A stretch of DNA of 64,000 nucleotides from Lactarius indigo (taxonomy: Eukaryota; Basidiomycota; Agaricomycetes; Russulales; Russulaceae), in the NCBI GenBank assembly GCA_025766275.1, contig JAFKAC010000009.1, forward strand, positions 1,736,001-1,800,000, in the 5' to 3' direction. The notes under the pieces were generated by a model. The model saw only the letters and a program-made list of their open reading frames with translations. It searched no databases and was not told the origin of the DNA. A program made the translations under genes and the position numbers. Shown piece after piece: positions 11,740-23,526 of the stretch (positions within the stretch are counted from its first letter, which is position 1; every line of letters starts with the position of its first letter).

Positions 11740-12963
11740 ATGAGCCTGATGAATGGCTACGATACATCAACATTTGACGAATTGTTTCTCGAGAGACTGG
11801 ATGCGTTTACAGAGAAAACACTAGCTGACATCAAAGCCTTCTCATCCAGAGAGAATATCCCATACGATCAAGTGGGTTTCGTGCCACCCACCTGTATGCG
11901 ACGCGTAGCACCTGAATTCTGCTACGCAGGTTCGGCGTCACGTTGCAGAAAAACACTCCCAATATCTTTTCAATAGCTCGGCGCCATCTAGTCGGAATAA
12001 CAGTGCGTTCCAGAGTCCCCACTACGTCGAATCATACTTAGGTTGGCCGTGATGGCGACGGTCAAAGTCTACAACATCCTTTCATCAACTTGTCAAGTAC
12101 TGGAGTCTTTACAAGTGACGACCGGAGTTCAGTCATTTGTGGTTGCGATCAATCCCAACGACGCAGAGGATGAGGGCTTCCTCGGTGGCAGCTCGCTTGG
12201 CAAAGAGTTCTGGACTAGTCTACGGGGTGGAGGGACTGCTGGCGCAAAAGCTTTGAAGTCTCTGGCAATTTCCACATTCCAGGACCCGTCTTTGCCTCCC
12301 GCTCCCACTTTCCATGGAACCGGAATACCCTCTCGGCAAAAGGAGACCGCTCATTCACTCAAATCAGAAGTCTATGCTAGAGTGCGCACTTTGTTGAGGC
12401 GTGTCTGTGACAACTTCCGTCCTTTAAGGTGGCTGATGGCATGTCATCATGATAGAGCAACGTCTGGCATTCGTCAGGCCGAGATGAAGTGGACAAATCA
12501 CGGCAATCTGAGTGTTTACGGCGTTCGTCTCGAAGGTTGGCCTTCCAGCATTCCCATGCAGAACCCCTCAACACTTTCCTCGAGCCAAAATAGGGCACTT
12601 GAGGGATGCACTTTCGAACGGGACTTTGAAATTCTGTCGAATTAATACTGAGCCGTCAACTTCGTCAGTTGCTGGAGAAACGTCTTACGGACCAGCTGGA
12701 AATTTCGGCGACTTGTCTTGGGTTATCTCGGAAGGGTATGACGACCCGGTCAGAAGCCTTCCTCTTCTTCGCCCGGGTTTCTGATAGGTGCTGAATCCCA
12801 GGTGCCTCATGTCAGCCACACGCCAGCATATCGCGGGGATCCGACCGATCACTCCCCTAATGTTATAGGGGCAGCACCTTCAACCGGAGAGATCGAAACG
12901 ACGCTGAGGGACGAAGATGCAGGGCAGTCCTCTAGCAAGCGACAGAGGTTAGATGGCGGCTAG
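11740..12963 (+). CDS. Basidiomycete hypothetical protein with a GWP-IP-NPS module (frame break)
   Basis: Function unknown. The first exon reads MSLMNGYDTSTFDELFLERL. After an intron (donor GTGGGT near 11870) comes VRRHVAEKHSQYLFN, and the next part has VMATVKVYNILSSTCQVLES. The C-terminal part has a motif that I have seen recur in Agaricomycete hypothetical proteins: GVRLEGWPSSIPMQNPSTLSS, then IGHLRDALSNGTLKFCRI. These two blocks are in different frames, and skipping one A in the AAAA run at about 12589 joins them. The protein ends with a basic KRQRLDGG tail that could be a nuclear signal. It is divergent from ACL4 by about 80 bp. Splice sites in the middle are not certain. Confidence 0.55.
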
Positions 12964-13150
12964 CATACCACGGTGGTTCTTTGTATGTAATTCGTTCGCC
13001 AACAAGGTTGTATGACACGTACATGTGACGAGGATAGACGCGATCCCAGCTGGGTATAAGATTATCCGGACAATCCCGGGCCGAAAGCGATAAAAGCGAG
13101 TGTTATGCGGCGACCTCGCGATATCCTCACCTCTTCTCGTTCAGCACACC

Positions 13151-14587
13151 ATGTTTTCATCGTTCTTTTCGTGAGTCTTCGGATCATTCGACCCCGCTAT
13201 ACTGTGACGATTGGGCAGGTCAGCGCCCGCTGTTGATCCACAGGCGCCGAACTTTCTGCCGGTCTCCTCTCTTTTCACTTCTGATGAGTTGTACGGAGAA
13301 TTAGAATCGAAGGATCTCGAGTGGAAGTGTGAGAGTGGGTTTGTGACGGAGACGCAGATATGGTACTCGATCCTCGAAGACGGATCGTCCCTGATGTGCC
13401 AAGTCATCCATTCGTCCGTTGGGTGTGTTCTCTGTCCCTAACTTGGAAACTCAGGAGGCTAACGCCAGCTAAGTGTATGGTATCCCACGATCCAATTCAC
13501 CTTTCAAGGTCTTCAATCCTAAAACAGGAGAGAAGACCTGGCGCTCTGTCAATGTCACCAATTTCGTGACGCCCCCACCGAACCTGGACAAGCGTTCAAG
13601 CCAGGCCGATGAATTTACGATCACGCATAAGGACTCGGATGCCCCTGACACAGAATTTCCCGAATCATATACGATCACCGTCAACCTCGCGCAGGAAGTG
13701 CAGATATCCCTCGAAGTCCGGCGGCCTGTAGGTGTGCCCGGCTTCAAGATTGGGAAGGGTCCTGACGGCGGATACTCATACTTTGGACCCTGACGCCGCA
13801 CAACCTGAGGGGTATGTTGTGCACCGCTTCTGGCCCCTCACGAAGACATCAGGGAGCATCACTATGAATGGCAAGCAACTCGCCGTCGATAGCCCCGGCA
13901 TGTTTGTGCATGCAATCCAAGGCATGCGGCCAAATCTCGTCGCGTCACGCTGGAATTTTACCCACTTCCAAAGTTTGGCGCACGGCGGCGTTTCTGCGAT
14001 TCAGATGGAGTTCACGACGACCAATGACTATGGGCGCAAAGGAGCGGGTTCAGGTTATGTCAGCGTCAACGTCGGTGGGCTCGTCATCGGTGGGAAGCTT
14101 GCCGCTGTGACGGCTGAGACAAAGTGGCCCGGTGAACCGCAGCCTGAGAAGGCGGAAATCATCTCACGGGCGCAACACGTGAAGAGTGCGCACGATCCGG
14201 ACACCGGTTATCCTCAACCCACAGAACTGCTATTTCGTTGGGCAGCCCCATCCATTCTCCCCGATGCCGCTGGCTCAGTCGAAGGCACTCTGGCGGTGGA
14301 CGTGGGGAGTCTCGAGGAACCCAAAGGGTTAATTGAAAAGGTCGACGTCCTCGCGGAAATTCCGAGCGTGGTTAAAGCAGTTGTGAGCTACGTAGCAGGA
14401 ACGAAGCCATACATATATCAAGTGAGTGTCCAGTGCCTCTTGATTTGAACGATACTGATCGACCCCTTAGTGGATCACTCCAGCGAAGCTTAAGCTCACT
14501 GGACCAAATCTGCTCTTACCCGGGCTTGAGAAGGGTTTGGAGGTGGAGGGATTTGCATACACTGAGGCCACTTTCATATCTGAATAA
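13151..14587 (+). CDS. SVF1: Svf1-like survival factor (one frame break)
   Basis: Svf1 proteins protect fungi from oxidative and cold stress; yeast Svf1 has been implicated in ceramide transfer between ER and Golgi. Exon 1 is short (MFSSFFS) and joins by an intron with a GTGAGT donor to SAPAVDPQAPNFLPVSS. Then come the lipocalin-like halves: DLEWKCESGFVTETQIWYS, FKVFNPKTGEKTW, GYVVHRFWPL, GMFVHAIQGMRPN, ASRWNF, GGVSAIQMEFTTTNDYG, and the C-terminal WITPAKLKL and VEGFAYTEATF. At 13791 one extra T in CCCTGAC produces an apparent stop; removing it reads YFGPDAAQPEGY through. Length and domain order match the family. The final exon follows an intron of about 40 nt. Confidence 0.9.
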
Positions 14588-14939
14588 TTGCAAACTTAAA
14601 CGTCGGTTGTGTAATGTAGTACGTACTGGAAATTTAGGGTCCCATGCTTAGTTGTGATAGCCAGGCAGTTACGGCAGAGCTCGAGATTACCGGGCATTCT
14701 AACTGTCGCCACGATTTATATTGACACGCCCAACTAGAATTCACTTAAAAGGGACAGTCGTACGATTTTGTGGTCGTAGAGTACCTTCCGTGACTTTTCC
14801 GTGACTGAAATGAGTCACCCGGCGGCAAGATGAGTCGAGTCAGACTTGGGATCGCCAGGAGTGATTATCAGATAGGATGACTAACCTCACCTTAAACGTT
14901 TCAACCTGCGAGCATCGCCTCTTGCACAAGCCATGTGCA
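14588..14939. other. Intergenic between SVF1 and OMA1
   Basis: Same-strand spacer that should contain the SVF1 terminator and the OMA1 promoter. No clear TATA box or repeat stands out and no coding signal was recognised. Confidence 0.5.
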
Positions 14940-17058
14940 ATGTTTCGCCAATCCCTTCGCCATTCTGTTAGCCCCATATTTCGCTCTGGTCCAGCCCGAG
15001 CGCAGCCAGCAGCACGCGCGTATCATCGTGCACACTGCTTTTGGCGTCCGCCGTTTCCACCCCCGCATAGGTGTATTCGCCTTCACGTACCTATCCAGGC
15101 AACGACCGCGCTAGTCCAGCTCTGCCAGTCCTGTCATTCAAAGCACCATACTTCTTCGAGATCCTTTCACTCCACTCAGAGAGTAGAAGGAACCCCCCTT
15201 CTCGGTTTCCTAGTAGTAGCCTTTAAGGTGGGTCCGCAGCTTAGCTGCGTCCAGTATCGATACTCAATTTATTGCCCTAGTCATCTGCTGTGCTCGAGGT
15301 TATTCGGACCGCTGGCCGTGTTGCGCTCACATTTATCCCTGTCCTTCTGGTAAAAAACCACGCGTCGCGGAGGATCCTGAAGAAAATTGAGTTGGTCAAG
15401 AAGGAATCGGGCGACAGTGTCCTTCCTAACCCTGTGAAAGAGTTCGTGGGAAGGCAGGGTCATCTCCTGCATGGCATACGCCGACGCACTATCCTTTTTC
15501 ATGCCCTCATCTTCACAGCCATGCATCTTATTCTGGGCGGCAGTTCGTTGCGAGCCTAGAAAGGACTCCATTGACTGGACGGTAATAGACCATCAGTTTC
15601 GACTCCCCGCGGGTAGGCAAAGTACTCACTTGCATTACCCACATATAGATGGCGACTGATCTTACTCTCCCCCGAGGAAGAGGATGGTATCGCGACCCAA
15701 TTGGCCGGTTCGGGCTGGTACCAAGCCGTCGGGGAGATCATTTCCAAACACGGATCACCCTAAAATCGTACCACCTTCCGATTGGCGCTACATTTGGGTC
15801 AAGGACACTCTCCGCACACTCGAGGCTGCGATACCGAAGCTCGGTGATGAGAAATCCCTAGCGCCCGTGTGGTTAGAACGGGGCAACGGTGACGTTCCGC
15901 TCCCTCCACCCGCGGAGTATCCCTTACGGCCCCGCCCGCGCGCCGCCGAATATGTTCGTCAACTGATGAACAGCAACTGGTCATGCCCCGTCGCACGTCA
16001 TAGCTGGGCCGCCCTACTCCCTGATCGTCATCGACGACCCCAACTCTCGGAATGCGTTCTCTTATGGGTTCGGGCCCGATGGCGCGGGCGGCGTCGTCGT
16101 TTTCTCGGGCTTCTTGGACGATATACTTTCCAAGAATAATCTAGGACCCCCCGCGTCGAATCCTCCCGACACATTCGCTGTTGTACAGGCTCTTTGGAGG
16201 CATTTTCGCCTCCCCGTCAGCCACCCCCTACCCATTATCACCCGACACCGGAGCAGACCACGGACCTCGCGATCCTGCTCGCTCACGAGCTGTCGCACCT
16301 CTTCCTAGTCACACCACCTCGAGACCCTCTCCTCGGTGACGATCTTCGTCCCCGGTGTGATTTCGCTCGCCTCAGATTTAATTCGCGCGCTCGTGTTTCC
16401 CATAACGATGCTCCTGGGTCCCTTCGTCAACGACGCATTCGCGGACCTCGGCAAGGCAGGATCGTGGGAACTCTCCAAGCTCGGCGACTATTGCACGACC
16501 ATGAAGCAGGAGATTGAAGCCGACGTCGTTTCTGCAAGGTGAGACGGACCCCCCCGCCTTCCCTCTCCAAACCGTCACTAACACCACGTCATACATACTA
16601 TGATTAGGTTACTTGCTCACGCTGGCTTTGACCCACGCAGTGCAGTGCGGTTCTGGGAGGACCGTGCTGACGTCCATCAAGCTTCGGAGTGCGTCGCATC
16701 GGCGGCCTTTGATTCAGAGCACCGTGAAGAACAGGCGCAGAGCACGTTTGCGCTGAGGATCATGGGGTCCGGTCATCCCATGAACCAGGTCCGCGTCGAA
16801 GAGTTGCGCAAGGAACTCGATCGATGGCGCACCGAACGCGAGCGTGTCCTCACAGAACTGCGGGAAATGCAAGGAGGTGCCAATACGACTGCAGGTACAA
16901 ACATAGTAGCGGTATCGCGACACGTCTGTCGATCACTGATGATTCTGGTAATTGATTTCCCTCTGAAAGTATACATACATACGTCCGTGATTTGCCTCGC
17001 CGATACCTTTACTTCGTGTGCCGAGGATGGTAATCGCTGTACAGTTAGTGCTTCCTAA
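14940..17058 (+). CDS. OMA1: Mitochondrial metallopeptidase Oma1, family M48 (several frame breaks)
   Basis: Inner-membrane zinc protease of mitochondrial quality control. The start MFRQSLRHSV is followed by an Arg/Ala/Ser-rich presequence. A membrane region (RVALTFIPVLLVKNH, then RTILFHALIFT) precedes LERTPLTGRWRLILLSPEEE and VPPSDWRYIWVKDTL. The catalytic part has VIDDPNSRNAFSYGFG, GVVVFSGFLDDIL, and the zinc motif HELSH (about 16284-16298) in TTDLAILLAHELSHLFL. Then come SHHLETLSS, MKQEIEADVVSARLLAHAGFD (third ligand Glu) and STFALRIMGSGHPMNQVR. Frame breaks of one base occur near 15521, 15543 and 16308, with another between 16190 and 16240. An intron separates the two halves of LTGR-WRL. 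The C-terminus after ELREMQ is not sure; 17058 is the stop of the straight reading. Confidence 0.85.
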
Positions 17059-17220
17059 ATTCCTGCTTTACTCATCTCGTATCATATCTATCTCTTACCA
17101 TTCCCTAAATATCGCTCTCACCTGAAACACGATTATTCACCCAACATATGCTCTCGTATTAAGGCGGTAGTGTTATGGATAAAGTCCAGAAAGCTCGACT
17201 AACGTCCCGAAGTCGTCTCC

Positions 17221-20113
17221 TCAGTGCCTAGCGCTCTTTGGGGGCGGTGTTCCACTCGCCTCCTCTCCGGCTTTCCTTTTCGCACTAAATCCAAACGCGA
17301 ACCCGAGAACGCTCAGTAGAAACGGGAGTCCCGCTGCCCGATGCCACGTCGGAGACCACCGTAGACGTAATTCTGGAGAACCCAGGCCGTGGAGCTGGGG
17401 ACCCGGTCTCGGTCCCAGGAAAGGACGGGCGCCTGGACTGGCACTTCGCACTGCCGCTGTACGCGGCTTGTGGAGCAGGCACAGTCATGAAGCCAGTTGT
17501 CGAGGGTTTTGTTCGTAGATTTGCTTGCGTCTTTCTTCTTGCTCTTTACTTTCTCCGTCTTGCCCTTGGAAAGAGGCTGTGCATCGAGAAACTCGGCAAC
17601 TTGTGGGACAGCACTGCGGAGCAGATCAGAAATTTGAAATTAAGAAAAGACGGAGAACGGTCGACTTGCCCTCTGTTCCCAACCGAAAGAACGAAATGCG
17701 CCTGGCCAGTCTTTTCTTGGCGGATTTGGAACGCCCTGTTCATGCTAAGCGGCGTGTCGCCACTTGCCATAGCTTCCTTCTTTTTCTCCTCCGCGATCTT
17801 CTTCAGACGCTTCTCGGTTTTCATCTTGCCGGAGCCTTTGCCATGGAATTTGTGGGACAAAGCCTTCCAGCCTCCTTCAAGTCGAGCGCGCGGCCGAATT
17901 CATCGTGGTACACAATATTGACGTCATGGCTTGTAATTTTTGAAGGCTTCGAGGTTGGCCCGAGCTTCCTGCTGGTCTCGCAAGCGGTTCTCATACTCGC
18001 GCTGCGCCTGATCTTTATTGGAACCGCGGGCCTTTAGGCGGTCAATTTCTCGCTGAGCCACGCGCCTGCGCTGTTCAGCGAGCCATAGATCGCGCTGCAG
18101 TTGAACGCGCTCGCGGCCGACCTGGTCGTCGCTCGGCGTTGCGAGGAGACCTTGCTGCCGGAGGATATTGAGTGTCGAAGCCATCCCAGTACTGAATGTT
18201 TGCTCCGAGGACGTGCCGACGCCGAGATTCCCGCCCTCTACGGCGGCCTTCTCTTCATGCCTCGGTCACCTCGAATAGCGTCCTCGATGGCGTTCAACAT
18301 GGCGTCGTCGTCTTCGTCTTCGTCTTTCACTATCACCTCGCCTGCCTCAAGTTCTTCGGCTTCTTCCATCGGAATGTCTTCGTACGGCGATGCCTGTTTC
18401 AATATTGCTGGCGTCACAGGGCCATCAGCTTCAGGGACTTCCCTCTTGATCGCGACGGGATCGTATGTTATTCCTCGCACGAATTCAGAGGTGTCGTCAA
18501 ATACCAGTCCGCCTGACCCTTCTGCCTCGGCTTCGCCTTCCTCCACCTTGATCACGTCGACGGTAGAGGGCTCCTCCGAACGCGCGCGTTCCTCCGCAAC
18601 TGATTTAGTTGGTCGTGAGCATAATGGATAGGTCGGATAAGATAGAAAACTGACCACGTCTGGCTATCTCCTCTGGAGAGATTTTCTTGACCTTGATTTT
18701 GGCTCGACGAGAGCTCGCAAGCGCAGCTTGCAACTCATCGTCGTCGACGAAATTCACGTCGAGGTCTCGAAGTCGCGGAACAGAAGGTTTTATATCAATT
18801 TCCATTTGGTCAGCAACAGGGATGATATCCGAGTCTTCCGCAGCTCTTCGAGTTGGGCGTTTTTTCTTTGTCTGATAAGGAGGTCCCGAATCAGAAGTGA
18901 AAGAATAGATAAAAGAGAGCTGTACCTTCGGTTTCTTGAACCCGACATCGCCTTTTTGAAGGTAATCAGAGGACTCAATGTTTTCTGAAAAAGGTGAGTC
19001 AATGTATGCTAACGTACAGTATGACCGATGACTCGACATACTGGTATAGTCTATAGAAAGCAGTGCCTTGTTGACTGAAACAGTAGCTTGCTCCGCTGAT
19101 TGTGCACTAGGAACATACGAGGAGAGTGAACTGCCAAGTCGAAAGCCCTGAGATTTGGTGTAAATCAGACGCGAAAAAAAGTTGAATCATCGCTCACTGT
19201 TTCTTTGGGCCCTTCTAGAAATTCATCGTACTTCGATAATACCGTTCTCCTCATGCCCTCTCGACCTTCGACGAACTCCTCATCGTCATATCCAGTGTAA
19301 TCGCGCTTTTTGATCTTGAGCTCATTCCGTTCTTTTGTCTTTTCGGCTTCCGCCATCTCGACGTTCTGGAGCTCATCGTCTAGAGGCGGGAGGTGAGCCA
19401 AGCACATGTTGGGGGGATGGTGTATATACCTTCGTTATCGAGGATGCGGCTATCTTTCAAGGTGAGTATGTGGGACTCGCCGTCCTCCAGTTTGCTGAGG
19501 TCGTGGCTGACTTTCAAACCCTCCAAGTCCTCTACGAGAGGAAAACATTACTAGCGTGAGACAAGTCAACAAAGCTATGACTCACTCTCAGTGTATTCTT
19601 CTTGAAAGACTTTGTCCATGCTCTCGAGCTCGGCCTGTCGCTTCTTGGCAAGCTCCTTCTCCCGCTTCTTACTCTTTTTTATCCATTTTAAGGTATCGTC
19701 TGTGTCCGCATCGGCGTCACCCAAAGTCGCTCCATTGAGAGACGCATTGAGCTCCCGCTTGTTTCTCACCCTGCCAAGATTACCGCATGAGCAAGCCCAT
19801 CACCAAATAACGGGCCCCTGAAAGCCCAAGAAATAAGAGCAAGATGATCCAAAGAAATGGCACTCACTTGGAAATGCGATCCTGTATTCGCCTGGAAGTG
19901 TAGAGAGGACGGTGGTCAGCCCAAAATTCGGCTTACAACGGCATGAACGTACTTTGACTCCCTCTGTTTCGCTTCTGCCTCTCGCTGTTTAGCATAGTTG
20001 GTCTCGGCTTGTTTTTCTTTATCGTCAGCTGGTGCAGAGTCGTCTGTGAGGGGCTTGAGGCCAAGTGAGATACGGATTTTGTTGGTCTCTTCGAGACTGA
20101 TGCTTTCTTCCAT
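17221..20113 (-). CDS. SNU66: U4/U6.U5 tri-snRNP protein Snu66/SART1 (frame breaks)
   Basis: Component of the spliceosomal tri-snRNP. The start is MEESISLEETNKIRISLGLKPL, which matches the family's Hub1-binding-like front region. Many short exons follow, with RELNASLNGATLGD, KKREKELAKKRQAELE, RDYTGYDDEEF, RRTVLSKYDEFLEG, GFRLGSS, DSDIIPVADQMEID and DDDELQAALASSRR. The conserved C-terminal half has GMASTLNILRQQGLL, VNIVYHDEFGRAL, ALSHKFHGKGSGKMKTEKR and AFGFSAKRKAGEE. Single-base breaks are inferred near 17299 (extra C) and 17501 (extra G). Near 18215-18245 a base seems to be missing, or an unseen intron is present. Charged, Glu/Lys-rich linkers are usual for this family. The end at 17221 is the stop after the KRKAGEEASGTPPPK segment. 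Confidence 0.9.
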
Positions 20114-20896
20114 GAGGATGAAGGTGTGTCAAGCCAAAGACAGCAGCAACCTCGGTCCTCTCTGTTTGGTTTTATTTATACTAACTAAATAATATGTTCA
20201 TGTTGCCACTTCATGAAACTCTTGTCTACGTAGGAAAGCGTGACCAGAGCGATTAAGGAGGCTGCTTCGTCTCGCGCATCGCAACGTTTTGAAAAACCCA
20301 CAATCCAGCTGGACGCTAGTAGGGTATCCCAGTAATGATGCAGCGCGTAACGGTGAGAAAACTGTTTCCACCCCGGAGTTTAAGTAATCTCGCTGGAGAT
20401 TGCCGGCGGGGATCGAACGTACCCACGTACTGACCGGACCAAGTCCAATTGATTTGAGGTTCCTTGTGAAGCTCATGACACTTTCGTAACTTAGAACCGG
20501 TATACAGTAGTACCCTTGACCGAAACTGTCAACTCTACCCGCCTCGCAACATTGACCGTACTCGTCGCGACACCGCTTCTCGCACGACAGGCCTCGAGGC
20601 AGCCTACCGAGCCTCAAGGTTCTCCTTAGATTAGCCTGAGAAATATCGGCCTGTGTTTCCCTTGGCGTTTAATGTATATAAAGGCTCCGCTCTCTCCTAA
20701 AAATGGTAGTTTTCACCAGCTCTAATCTCCCATTTTTTACTCTTACTGAACCCTGAGTCTACTGTACACGCTCCCTCTGTCTCTTAGCTTCCATCATCAT
20801 CGTTTCGCATTCAGCCCCTTGTTCGAAACGGTCGCTGACATAGTCAACAACTTGACCCGATTGTTTAGCGTCTTCGCCACTTTAGTTCAAGTTAAC
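20114..20896. other. Divergent promoter region of SNU66 and alpha-amylase
   Basis: Head-to-head spacer of about 780 bp. It holds a clear TATA box at 20675-20682 facing the amylase and a pyrimidine-rich stretch before the amylase ATG. Reverse-strand bases near 20400-20420 resemble a tRNA T-arm, but no cloverleaf can be built around them. A 139-codon reverse open frame (20198-20617) has no recognisable family. Confidence 0.55.
20675..20682 (+). promoter_or_regulatory. TATA box of the alpha-amylase gene
   Basis: TATATAAA stands about 215 bp upstream of the proposed amylase ATG. A CT-rich stretch follows it, as is common at fungal transcription starts. Confidence 0.6.
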
Positions 20897-23421
20897 ATGC
20901 TCTCTAGATTCTTAGCATGGCTCCACCTTGATCGGGACACCCCCGGTGCTTTGACGCGGATGTCTTTGGGCCCTGACATGAATTCTGAGAACGCACTCAT
21001 GGTGAGCCGTTCAATTTATAGGTGTGGTTCTTGTCCGACCAGCATAAGATCCAATTCTTTACTTGGGAGAGCACTCACACTGAAATGAGTTGGTGGAAGC
21101 ATTTCGAATGCGAGGTCCCAAAACTTGCAGAACTTGGGGTTACCCAGGTTTGGTTGCCTCCGCCTAACAAAGCGACTAGTAACGTGTGTACACTCTCAAC
21201 ATGTTCCTTGACTATCAGTTTCATACTTTCACCAGCAAGGACAGGGCTACGATGCTTACGATTTAGTAAAGTCGTTCATTGTCAACTGAGTCGGCTTTTC
21301 TTAGTCTTTTAGTGGGATTTAGGGGAATTCCATCAGAAAGGGACGACTAGCACGCGGTGGGGTTCCAAGGACGAACTCCTGGAAGCGATTTCTGCCGCGA
21401 AAAAAAACGGTATCGATGTCCTTATTGATGCGGTGCTGAACGTAAGATCGCTTTTCGTGAAATACGTGCTCAGCGGCTTAGGTTTTACCCCCCTTCAAGC
21501 ACAAGCTCGGCGCTGATAGGACTGAGACATTTGATGCCATCCCCGTCGATAATGCCAACCGCTTGAAGGAGGCTGGCCCTGTCAGACAAATCGAGGTGAC
21601 GACCTGTTGCTGTCGAGGTATTCACGACCCGTTTAAGTTACCCTATTTTAGGGGTGGACCGCTTTTGACTTCAGTGCTCGATGTGGGAAAGTAAGTCAGG
21701 TTTGACCGCAAGCCATTGCATTTTAGGCTCACTTGTCTGTAGTATAGCGGACTTCGTTGGACTCAGGAGCACTTTTCAGGTACGTGCCCACCTAGGACCC
21801 GCCAAGGTGCCCATCGTTCTCATCCCTTGCAGGCATTGACTGGGACCACCGCACGAGAAAACGCGAGGTGTACAAGATTGTGGGGAAGGGTCATAAGGGC
21901 TGGTCTCTCAACGTAGACAACGAGCTCGGAAACTATGACTATCTTCTTGGCGCAGATGTGAAACTTTTATTCACACCAATGCCCCCACATTATTGACACT
22001 AGTTATAGGTCGACTTCCGGCACCCAGATGTCCAAAAAGATATGAACGAGTGGTCTGACTGGATCTTACAGGTCTTTCCTTTCGTTCTAAACTGAGACGT
22101 CTGGAAGCACTGATGAATGGATTATTAGACCACTGGTGGTTCTGGCTTCCGCCTCGATGCTATCAAGCACATGGACCGCGAATTCCTTATGCAGTGGGTG
22201 AGCGAGCAGGCGATACCCCACCCCGATACACTCGTGACAATTCATCTCCCACAGATTAAGGAGGTGCGCAGACGTGGTGGCAGGTCGCGCGCGTTCATGG
22301 TGGCAGAGTATTGGTCTCCGAAGTCTGTTTGAATTTACTTTTGGGATATGAACATATGCTGATTTTCATTCACCCAGAATTAACCGGGTCCTCACTTATC
22401 TCAACGCATTTCGAGGGGAGGTACGCGTTTATAACCCGGACAATGTCTTTCGCTTTATATAACATTCTTTAGACTGCGTTCTTCGACGTCCCTCTTCACG
22501 ACAATTTTCACCGTGCCAGTAAAGGACCATTCGATCTGCGACGCATCCTGGACAATACGCTGATGAAAGTCCGGCCAAACTGATGCAGTCACGTTTGTTG
22601 ACAATCATGAGTACGCGAAGTCTTACCCTGTGAACCCTTTCCTTCTCTCACAACCGCAGCACGGTAAACAGGATATAATTATACAAAGGAGGAGGCTGAT
22701 CATACCCTGTCTAGCAAATCGGCCAATCCCTAGAGAGTTGGGTAAGTGGCCGTCACTTGTCAATGCTTCATTAATGACTAACGCTCGAGCAGGTCGACGC
22801 CTCTTTCAAACTACAGGCTTATGCCTTAATCCTTCTACGTGGGCCTGGCCACCCGTTCGTTTTCTCAGTTAACCCTGGCAGGAAACCCACTGACGGATGT
22901 TTTTTTTTTCAGCTGCGTTTTTTACGGGGACCTGTACCCGAACGACGAATGCTATGACGCACCAACTGCGCAGGGGCTTCACTTGCTGATGCGCGCCAGA
23001 AAAGACTTCGCGCATGGTCCATCACGGGATTACTTTGAGCATACGTCTTGCATCGGGTTTGTGCGTATGGGCAATAACACTTCTCGCGCCGGATGTGTCG
23101 TTGTCATTTCGCATGGAAACCGGAAGGCTAGGTCCGTCTGAAAACGCCAAACGTCTGAATTTTTAACACTTTGTTAGCAGGACTGGCGCCGAACCACAGC
23201 GTTCCATACGTATGAAAGTCGCGGAGGTAAGGGGACTCACACTAAGTGATCATCGCGCAAAGTTTTGACTATAAGATCGCAAGCGCTATGCCGGCACAAA
23301 ATTCGTCGGATTGTTCGAGCCGCACAAGCAAGTCGAAATTACGGCCGATGGACGGGGAACATTTACGTGCAGACCTGGCTCCCTCGAAGTATGGGTCCCA
23401 CATACCCCAGTATCACAGTGA
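20897..23421 (+). CDS. Intracellular GH13 alpha-amylase (one frame break)
   Basis: Hydrolyses internal alpha-1,4 bonds of starch or glycogen. There is no clear signal peptide: the start [12 protein letters not shown] leads by an intron (21001-21049) to [11 protein letters not shown]13 marks in order: [34 protein letters not shown] (region I), GFRLDAIKH with the nucleophile Asp (region II), FMVAEYW with the acid Glu (region III), and TFVDNHEY (region IV, with His-Glu where many have His-Asp). The C-terminal beta domain ends [13 protein letters not shown]. About a dozen short introns interrupt it. A single extra T at about 22581 (RPN, then [10 protein letters not shown]) gives an apparent stop. 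It resembles the cytosolic, bacterial-type fungal amylases. It lies tail to tail with a sugar transporter 105 bp away. Confidence 0.88.
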
Positions 23422-23526
23422 AATATCGCTCCGCGAAATGGTTGTAGTTTGGCATAATAAATACCATAGTAAATACCAGGGATCGAAGTATCCTGATGAT
23501 TATTAAATGTCGTGAAGTCATGCGAG

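Noticed and set aside
20380..20470. tRNA-like T-arm on the reverse strand
   Set aside because: A TTCGATCCCC-type stretch is present, but no matching acceptor stem, D-arm or anticodon arm could be built around it.
20198..20617. Reverse open frame of 139 codons upstream of SNU66
   Set aside because: No family marks, lies in the divergent promoter region, Arg/Cys-rich composition not typical of the local genes.
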